Made by a program: the position numbers and the translations under genes. From the NCBI RefSeq assembly GCF_028279465.1, contig NZ_JANQNS010000016.1:1-47367 (forward strand): a stretch of 47,367 nucleotides of DNA, read 5' to 3'. The DNA is from Parasphingopyxis sp. (GTDB taxonomy: Bacteria; Pseudomonadota; Alphaproteobacteria; Sphingomonadales; Sphingomonadaceae). Under the pieces are notes generated by a model. That model worked only from the letters and a program-made list of their open reading frames with translations, did no database searches and was not told the DNA's origin. Within the stretch, counting starts at the first letter, position 1. Each line of letters begins with the position of its first letter. Shown here piece after piece: positions 42,287-47,367 of the stretch.

Positions 42287-43107
42287 TGACCGATTTTCTC
42301 GCGGCGCCGGTCGCGACGATTGCCTTTTGCTGGCGTCTCGCGCGCCGGGACGGCGTGACGCTGGGTTTCACCACGCATGACCGGGATCTGACCATCGACG
42401 GCCTGGTCTATCGGTCGGCACCGGGCATGCTGCCTTCGGCGATCCGGATGGAGAGCGGCCTCGATGCCGACGTGATGGATGTCTCGGGCGCGCTGACCAG
42501 CGATGCGATTACCGAAGGCGATCTGGCGACCGGCCGTTGGGATGGCGCGCGCGTCGAGATATTCGCGGTGGATTGGGAAGAGCCGAACGCCGAAAAACTG
42601 CGGCTTGGACGCGGCGAACTCGGCGCCGTCTCGACCGAGGTTCTGCGCTTTACGGCGGAACTGAAAGGCCCGGCCGCGATGCTCGACCGGCCGGTCAGCG
42701 AGATGACGTCGCCCGAATGCCGGGCGCGGTTCGGGGACAGACGATGCCGCGTCGATCTGGCCCAGCATCAGCGGATGAGTAGCGTCGTTGCGCTGATCGA
42801 CGACCGGACCATCACCATCGCCGATAGCGAACCTGCCGCCAACAGCTATGCCTATGGCCGGCTCCGCTGGATCGATGGCGGGAATAGCGGCCTGATCAGC
42901 GCGATCCTCTCATCGGACGGCGATCGTCTCACTTTGCGCGAAGCTCCGCCTTTCGCCGTGCAGCCCGGCGCGCATATCGAACTCACCCAAGGCTGCGACC
43001 GGCTGTTCGCGACCTGCCGCGACCGTTTTGCCAATGCAGAGAATTTCCGGGGCGAGCCGCATCTGCCGGGCAACGATCTGCTGACCCGCTATCCGGGAGC
43101 CGGATGA
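42286..43107 (+). CDS. GTA hub protein (gp13), DUF2163
   Basis: A 273-residue protein of the DUF2163/BR0599 family: TIAFCWRLARRDGVTLGFTT, HDRDLTIDGLVYRSAPGMLP, DVMDVSGALTSDAITEGDLA, then SPECRARFGDRRCRVDL and GCDRLFATCRDRFANAENFR, followed by PHLPGNDLL. Four cysteines at 145, 154, 237 and 244 are placed as in RcGTA gp13, whose hub is reported to hold an iron-sulfur cluster. It forms the central baseplate hub through which DNA passes. It overlaps the preceding gene by one base (TGATG) and the peptidase gene by four (ATGA). Confidence 0.92.
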   Translation: MTDFLAAPVATIAFCWRLARRDGVTLGFTTHDRDLTIDGLVYRSAPGMLPSAIRMESGLDADVMDVSGALTSDAITEGDLATGRWDGARVEIFAVDWEEPNAEKLRLGRGELGAVSTEVLRFTAELKGPAAMLDRPVSEMTSPECRARFGDRRCRVDLAQHQRMSSVVALIDDRTITIADSEPAANSYAYGRLRWIDGGNSGLISAILSSDGDRLTLREAPPFAVQPGAHIELTQGCDRLFATCRDRFANAENFRGEPHLPGNDLLTRYPGAG

Positions 43108-43544
43108 TGGGCGAGCATCACGATACTCCGTCGCGGATTGTCGCGGCGGCGCGCACCTGCGTTGGTGCACGGTTTCGCGTGCAGGGACGCGATCCGGCGG
43201 TCGGGCTCGACTGTGTCGGCCTTGCCGCCTTCGCCTATCGCGCGGCGGGCGCGGTACTTACGCTGCCATCCGGTTACGCGCTGCGCGGCGGCGATGTACG
43301 CGACATGACCGATCGGCTGACCGCCAACGGTTTTGCCACCGTACCGGATGGTCTGGCGATACCGGGCGACCTTAGAGTTTTACGGCCCGGCGCGCGCCAG
43401 CTCCATTTCGCGATTCTGGGCGGCACCGGATTCATCCATGCCGATCTCGCGCTGCGGCGCATCGTTGAGCGGCCCGGACCGCCGCCCTGGCCCGTGCTCG
43501 GAACTTGGCGCTGGCGGCCCGATGCGGACCGGGAAAGGCGCTGA
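43104..43544 (+). CDS. GTA cell-wall peptidase (gp14), NlpC/P60
   Basis: A 146-residue NlpC/P60-type peptidase. Residues 10-50 have RIVAAARTCVGARFRVQGRD and GLDCVGLAAFAYRAAG with the catalytic Cys37. His101 in RQLHFAILGG and His112 in FIHADLALRR complete the usual Cys-His-His set. It would cut peptide cross-links in recipient or host peptidoglycan when the particle injects DNA. The length is typical for GTA peptidases, with no extra binding domain. The start overlaps the hub gene (ATGA) and the tail-tip gene follows three bases later, so the genes are coupled. Confidence 0.9.
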   Translation: MMGEHHDTPSRIVAAARTCVGARFRVQGRDPAVGLDCVGLAAFAYRAAGAVLTLPSGYALRGGDVRDMTDRLTANGFATVPDGLAIPGDLRVLRPGARQLHFAILGGTGFIHADLALRRIVERPGPPPWPVLGTWRWRPDADRERR

Positions 43545-43547
43545 TCC

Positions 43548-45749
43548 ATGGCGACACTGATATTAAGCACGGTCGGCACCGCGGTGGCTGGTCCGCTCGG
43601 CGGCTCGATCGGCGCCTTTATCGGTCAGCAGATCGACAGTCGGCTGTTCGCGCCCAAGGGGCGGGAAGGGCCGCGCCTCAACGATCTGCGCCTGCAGACC
43701 TCGTCTTACGGCACGCCGATCCCGCGCGTCTTCGGCACCATGCGGATCGCGGGTACGGTGATCTGGGCGACCGATATCCAGGAGGATCGCAATCGCGAGG
43801 GCGGCGGCAAAGGCCGGCCGAGCACCACCACCTATAGTTATAGCGCGTCCTTTGCGGTTGCCCTGTCGGCGCGGCCGATCCGCGCCGTCCATCGCATCTG
43901 GGCCGATGGCAAGCTGCTGCGCGGCGCGGCCGGGGACTTCAAGAGCGAGACCGCCGATTTCCGGTTGCATCTGGGATCGGAGGATCAAGTTTTCGATCCA
44001 TTGATCGCTTCGGCCGAGGGTGCCGATGGCACGCCGGCCTATCGCGGGCTGGCGCTCGCCGTGTTCGAAAATCTCCAGCTGGCCGATTTCGGCAACCGGA
44101 TACCCTCGCTCACTTTCGAAGTGGAAGCGGATGCCGATGCGGTCGGCATCGGGGATATCGTCGACGATCTCAGCGCCGGGCAGGCGGCGGCCGACAGCGA
44201 TGCTACGCTCTCCGGCTATGCCGCCCATGGCGCCGATCTGCGCGCCGCGATCGAAATGCTGTTCGCCGCCCTGCCGCATCATCAGATCGACGATCCCGAT
44301 ATCGTGCGGTTTTCCGATGCGATTCCCGATGGTTCCGACCTTGCGGATGACGATCTCGGCGCGGAGCCGGGAGAAGAGGGCGGGGCGCGCCACCGTATCG
44401 AACGGGACGGCGCAGGCCAGACGCCGGTCGAAGTTGCCATCCGCTACTATGAGCCCGTGCGCGATTATCAGGCCGGATTGCAGCGGGCCTGGCTCGATGG
44501 GCCGGATCGGGCCGTGGAACGTATCGATCTACCCTCGGCGCTGTCCGCGCCGCGCGCCAAGGCCATCGCCGAAGCACGGTTGGCGCGGCTATGGAGCGAG
44601 CGGGAGACGGCGACCGTCGCGCTGCCGTTCCGGGCGATGGACGTGCGGCCCGGCGATGCGGTGCGGATCCCGGGGCAATCCGGGGTGTGGCGCGTCGCCG
44701 GTTTCGGGCTGGAGCGGATGGCCGTGATGCTCGATCTGGTCCGGGTCGCGCCGGCCGCGCAGCCGGTTGCGGATATGGCCGCGCCGGGCCGCGCCGTATC
44801 CGATCCCGATCTCGATCATGGGCCGACGGTCTTGCATGTGCTCGACCTGCCGGGTCTCGACGACGCGCTGTACGACGCTCCGCGCCTGATCGTAGCGGCG
44901 GCGGGGCCCTCGCTGGGCTGGCGGTCCGCCGTGCTCGAAGTCAGCTATGACGGTGGCGCGAGCTTCGCCTCGCTGGGCCGCACCGCGCCCTCCGCCGTGA
45001 TGGGACAGGCCGCCAGCCTGTTGGCCGGTGGCCAAGCGGCGATGATCGATGCGCAGTCTGGGGTCGAGGTCGCATTACTCCATGACGCGATGTGGCTCTC
45101 CTCGGCATCCGATGCCGCGCTGATTGCCGGCGCGAATCTGGCGCTCCTCGGCGATGAGCTGATTCAGTTCGGCTTGGCCGAGCCTTTGGGCGAGGGGCGG
45201 TTCCGCCTCGGCCGGTTGTTGCGCGGACGGCGCGGCACCGAATGGGCGATGGACGCGCACAGTATCGGCGAAGGATTCGTGTTGATCGAGGCGGCGGCTG
45301 CAAAGGCGATCAATGCGCCGATCTCCGCATTGGGCGGTTCGATCGAAGTGATGGCGACCGGCTTGGGCGATACCGACGCGCCCGTATCAGTCAGCGATAG
45401 TATCGCCGGACTGGCTATCCGCCCGCCCGCGCCGGTTCACCTGACGGCGGAGCGGCTGGCGGATGGCGGAATTGCGTTCCGCTGGGTGCGGCGCAGCCGC
45501 CTGGGCTGGGCATGGACCTCGGGCAGCGACGTGCCGCTTGGCGAGGAGACCGAATCGTGGCAGGCCACGGTCATGCCGGCGGTTGGTGCAGAACGCACGG
45601 TCGAGACCGGCCAGCCCGATTGGACATATATGCGTGCGGACCAGCTCGCCGACGGCGCAGACATGGCCGGGAGCTACACCCTCTCTGTCGTCCAGCTTGG
45701 TACGCATGCCGAATCATTCACGCCGGCGCGCACGGTTTTCACCCTCTGA
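43548..45749 (+). CDS. GTA tail tip / baseplate protein (gp15), without TIM barrel
   Basis: A 733-residue protein. It begins with a glycine-rich segment (LSTVGTAVAGPLGGSIGAFI) and then the phage tail-tip pattern LQTSSYGTPIPRVFGTMRIA, GTVIWATDIQEDRN, YSASFAVALSARPIRAVHRI and YRGLALAVFENLQLADFGNR. The rest, with GEGRFRLGRLLRGRRGTEWA, matches the phage-tail_3 region and C-terminus of RcGTA gp15. RcGTA gp15 is about 1300 residues because it contains a TIM-barrel domain; that part is absent here. It would form the tip that contacts the cell. It is followed after 15 bases by the DUF2793 gene. Confidence 0.9.
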   Translation: MATLILSTVGTAVAGPLGGSIGAFIGQQIDSRLFAPKGREGPRLNDLRLQTSSYGTPIPRVFGTMRIAGTVIWATDIQEDRNREGGGKGRPSTTTYSYSASFAVALSARPIRAVHRIWADGKLLRGAAGDFKSETADFRLHLGSEDQVFDPLIASAEGADGTPAYRGLALAVFENLQLADFGNRIPSLTFEVEADADAVGIGDIVDDLSAGQAAADSDATLSGYAAHGADLRAAIEMLFAALPHHQIDDPDIVRFSDAIPDGSDLADDDLGAEPGEEGGARHRIERDGAGQTPVEVAIRYYEPVRDYQAGLQRAWLDGPDRAVERIDLPSALSAPRAKAIAEARLARLWSERETATVALPFRAMDVRPGDAVRIPGQSGVWRVAGFGLERMAVMLDLVRVAPAAQPVADMAAPGRAVSDPDLDHGPTVLHVLDLPGLDDALYDAPRLIVAAAGPSLGWRSAVLEVSYDGGASFASLGRTAPSAVMGQAASLLAGGQAAMIDAQSGVEVALLHDAMWLSSASDAALIAGANLALLGDELIQFGLAEPLGEGRFRLGRLLRGRRGTEWAMDAHSIGEGFVLIEAAAAKAINAPISALGGSIEVMATGLGDTDAPVSVSDSIAGLAIRPPAPVHLTAERLADGGIAFRWVRRSRLGWAWTSGSDVPLGEETESWQATVMPAVGAERTVETGQPDWTYMRADQLADGADMAGSYTLSVVQLGTHAESFTPARTVFTL

Positions 45750-45764
45750 CACAGGAGTATCGGC

Positions 45765-46265
45765 ATGACCGATTCGACGGCCCGGTTCGGGCTACCTTTC
45801 ATCCAGCCGGGTCAGGCGCAGAAGGAGGTCTTCCACAACGAGGCGCTCGCGCTGCTCGATGCGGCCCTGCATCCGGTGGCCGAAACGCGCGGTGACAATA
45901 TCCCGCCGCCGATACCCGCGATCGGGCAGGGCTGGATCGTCGGCACTGCGCCGACCGGCGACTGGTCCGGTCAGGCGAACCGGCTGGCCGTCTGGACCGC
46001 CGGCGGCTGGCGCTTCGTTGCGCCGACAGAGCATATGCGCGTCTGGGTGCGGGACGCCGAGATATATACAGTATGGGATGGCGCGGCATGGATGGACGGT
46101 GAGTTGGCAGGCTCTGTCGTCCGTATCGACGGAGTCGCTGTTGTCAGCGCGCAACAGGCGGCGATTGCCGATATCGGTGGCGGTAGTGTTATCGATGCGG
46201 AATCGCGCGCCGGGATCACCGCGATTCTCGCAGTTTTGCGGGCGCACGGCCTTATTGCGACATGA
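45765..46265 (+). CDS. DUF2793 domain protein, last gene of the GTA cluster
   Basis: A 166-residue protein. The first 105 residues are DUF2793: TARFGLPFIQPGQAQKEVFH, NEALALLDAALHPVAE, PAIGQGWIVGTAPTGDWSGQ, ANRLAVWTAGGWRFVAP. This family is found on phage and GTA tail fibres. The remaining residues have SVVRIDGVAVVSAQQAAIAD and a hydrophobic helical end (GITAILAVLRAHGLIA). It probably decorates the tail tip or fibres for host recognition. AGGAG is placed before the ATG at 45765. The GTA cluster ends here; a 235-bp spacer follows. Confidence 0.88.
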   Translation: MTDSTARFGLPFIQPGQAQKEVFHNEALALLDAALHPVAETRGDNIPPPIPAIGQGWIVGTAPTGDWSGQANRLAVWTAGGWRFVAPTEHMRVWVRDAEIYTVWDGAAWMDGELAGSVVRIDGVAVVSAQQAAIADIGGGSVIDAESRAGITAILAVLRAHGLIAT

Positions 46266-46500
46266 TCTTGCGAATAATCACAATTAAATAACTAACTTTC
46301 CTTGCAACACTGCAACCATCGCGGCATAGAAACGTTCAGGTCGTGTATTGCTGACAAAGGCCGCTTCCAGTCTGCCATTTGAGTGCGCAGATGCGGCATT
46401 TTGGCAACAGATACGCCAATTGACTGCTTGCGTGGTCAGTTCGGTTTCGATATTGGTTTTGGCATTCCTAAGCTAGGAATTTGTAAGAAAGGGGAAAGTT
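46266..46500. promoter_or_regulatory. AT-rich spacer before the outer-membrane protein
   Basis: The 235 bases between the GTA cluster and the outer-membrane protein gene are AT-rich (TTAAATAACTAACTTTCC near the left) and must hold its promoter. A TTGACT box at 46420-46425 is present without a convincing -10 at the normal distance. AAGGGGAAAG just before the ATG is a very strong ribosome-binding site. Confidence 0.4.
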
Positions 46501-47367
46501 ATGCGCAAGTTCGCCATCAAAGCGGCGCTCGCGACAACCGCGCTCACCGTGGCGGCTACGCCAGCGCTGGCTCGCGATGATTCTTGGTATCTCGGCGCCG
46601 AAGCGGGTGGAACGCTGATCGGCAATGCCGATTTTGACGTTACCAACTCGGCCGGTGTGTTCACCAACAACGCGTTCAGCGTCAACACGGAGCCTGGCTT
46701 CGACGTTGGCGGTGTTCTGGGTTATGATTTCGGTTGGTTCCGTCTGGAAGCCGATGTTTCGTATCGCCGCGCTGAAGTTACTACCATTGAACAGAATCTT
46801 GGTTCGCGTCTGCCGATCGCGGGTACGCCTCGCGCCGACGGCGGTGTGAACTACAACCCAGGTGGCCCGAACGGCAACGCTCCGGGCAACCCGTTCCAGT
46901 GGAATGGCGCGCAGGGCAGCATTCGTATCCTCGCCTTCATGGTCAATGGTCTTCTCGACTTCGGTGACGATGACGGGTTCCAGGGCTATATCGGTGGTGG
47001 TGTCGGTATCGCCCGCACCAGCTTCGATGGTATCCGTACTACGGACGCCGCTCCGGTCTACACCGATGATTCGGACTCGGGCTTCGCTTGGCAACTTGTT
47101 GCCGGCGTTCGCTATCCGCTTTCCCGGAACTTCGACATTGGCGTGAAGTATCGCCTGTTTAATCACGATGATGTTGAAACGAACAGCTTCTACAGCACGT
47201 CGGACGAAACGGATATCCGGTCGCACAGTGCGCTGGTGACGCTGACCTATAACTTCGGGTCGCCGCCTCCGCCGCCTCCGCCGCCGCCACCGCCACCTCC
47301 GCCGCCGCCACCTCCGCCTCCGCCTCCGCCGCCGCCTCCGGCGTGCGAGCCGGGTCCGTTCCTGGTC
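46501..47367 (+). CDS. OmpA-like outer-membrane beta-barrel protein (cut by window end)
   Basis: At least 289 residues, open to the window edge. A signal peptide ends at ATPALA (about residue 24). It is followed by an eight-strand-type barrel (DDSWYLGAEAGGTLIGNADF, FDVGGVLGYDFGWFRLEADV, FQGYIGGGVGIARTSF, FAWQLVAGVRYPLSRNFDIG, VKYRLFNHDD and HSALVTLTYNFGS). Next come 26 consecutive prolines and then ACEPGPFLV, which is how the peptidoglycan-binding OmpA C-terminal domain begins in sphingomonads. Codon third positions have more T than neighbouring genes and the ribosome site is very strong, which suit a highly expressed envelope protein. The linker would span the periplasm between barrel and wall-binding domain. 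Confidence 0.87.
   Translation, partial: MRKFAIKAALATTALTVAATPALARDDSWYLGAEAGGTLIGNADFDVTNSAGVFTNNAFSVNTEPGFDVGGVLGYDFGWFRLEADVSYRRAEVTTIEQNLGSRLPIAGTPRADGGVNYNPGGPNGNAPGNPFQWNGAQGSIRILAFMVNGLLDFGDDDGFQGYIGGGVGIARTSFDGIRTTDAAPVYTDDSDSGFAWQLVAGVRYPLSRNFDIGVKYRLFNHDDVETNSFYSTSDETDIRSHSALVTLTYNFGSPPPPPPPPPPPPPPPPPPPPPPPPPPACEPGPFLV

Larger units (their letters stand above)
28762..46265 (+). other. RcGTA-type gene transfer agent cluster (head-tail module)
   Basis: The gene order is that of RcGTA with sphingomonad variations: small terminase, large terminase, portal, DUF6127, protease, capsid, adaptor, connector, DUF3168, tail tube, two chaperones, tape measure, distal tail, hub, peptidase, tip and DUF2793. 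No integrase, repressor, lysis genes or replication genes are present, which separates it from a prophage. GC and codon use match the chromosome except in the PH-like insertion. Lysis and regulatory genes (gafA, holin-endolysin) are usually elsewhere and are not in this window. Confidence 0.92.

Noticed and set aside
28762-46265. Reading the phage-like cluster as an active prophage
   Set aside because: No integrase, excisionase, repressor, replication or lysis genes and no attachment repeats were seen. Gene content and order follow RcGTA, and GC matches the host.

Overview
The window is a high-GC chromosomal stretch (about 60-63% by eye) from an alphaproteobacterium, most likely a member of Sphingomonadales. 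The markers for this are DUF6456, DUF6127, DUF3297 and DUF2793 proteins, a phytase beside a TonB-dependent receptor, a LytTR regulator beside an acyltransferase-3 protein, and an RcGTA-type gene transfer agent (GTA) with the sphingomonad gene order. No rRNA, tRNA, CRISPR array or insertion sequence was recognised.

Left part (1-28.6 kb): mostly single-gene housekeeping or accessory functions. In order: a DUF6456 protein, a tandem-PilZ protein, a CadC-like winged-helix/TPR regulator, a small membrane protein, a glutathione S-transferase, an unrecognised low-GC gene (4380-5930), a cNMP-binding/thioredoxin-reductase-like flavoprotein, a lipoprotein plus YiiX-like hydrolase operon, a LytTR regulator divergent from an acyltransferase, a phospholipase D/cardiolipin synthase-like protein divergent from a membrane-anchored FAH-like protein, and a YqaA-like membrane protein. 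These are followed by a TonB receptor with a beta-propeller phytase lipoprotein, a sodium:alanine/glycine symporter, a solitary type IIG restriction-modification enzyme, a cNMP-binding patatin phospholipase, a sterol desaturase, a small unknown membrane protein and a membrane-bound AraC-type regulator.

Right part (28.6-46.3 kb): a GTA head-tail cluster on the + strand. It runs small terminase, large terminase, portal, DUF6127, prohead protease, major capsid, fiber-tail-adaptor-like protein, head-tail connector, DUF3168, major tail protein, two tail assembly chaperones, tape measure, a TIM-barrel/DUF2460 fusion, the DUF2163 hub protein, NlpC/P60 peptidase, tail tip protein and DUF2793 protein. 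Together these would package random host DNA and build a small tailed particle. Two insertions break it: a DUF4349 lipoprotein between large terminase and portal, and a minus-strand DUF3297/PH-domain pair between protease and capsid. A perfect -35 box, two palindromes and a terminator-like hairpin precede the first gene.

The most unusual structure is a family of 170-280 bp intergenic repeats. Five copies lie between 34.8 and 39.2 kb inside the GTA head-tail module and one lies at 18.97-19.14 kb. Each is bounded by hairpins, and in most copies the two end hairpins match each other in their variable centres while differing from copy to copy. Some of these end hairpins overlap or closely precede Shine-Dalgarno sequences. 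The window ends inside an OmpA-like outer-membrane protein with a run of 26 prolines.
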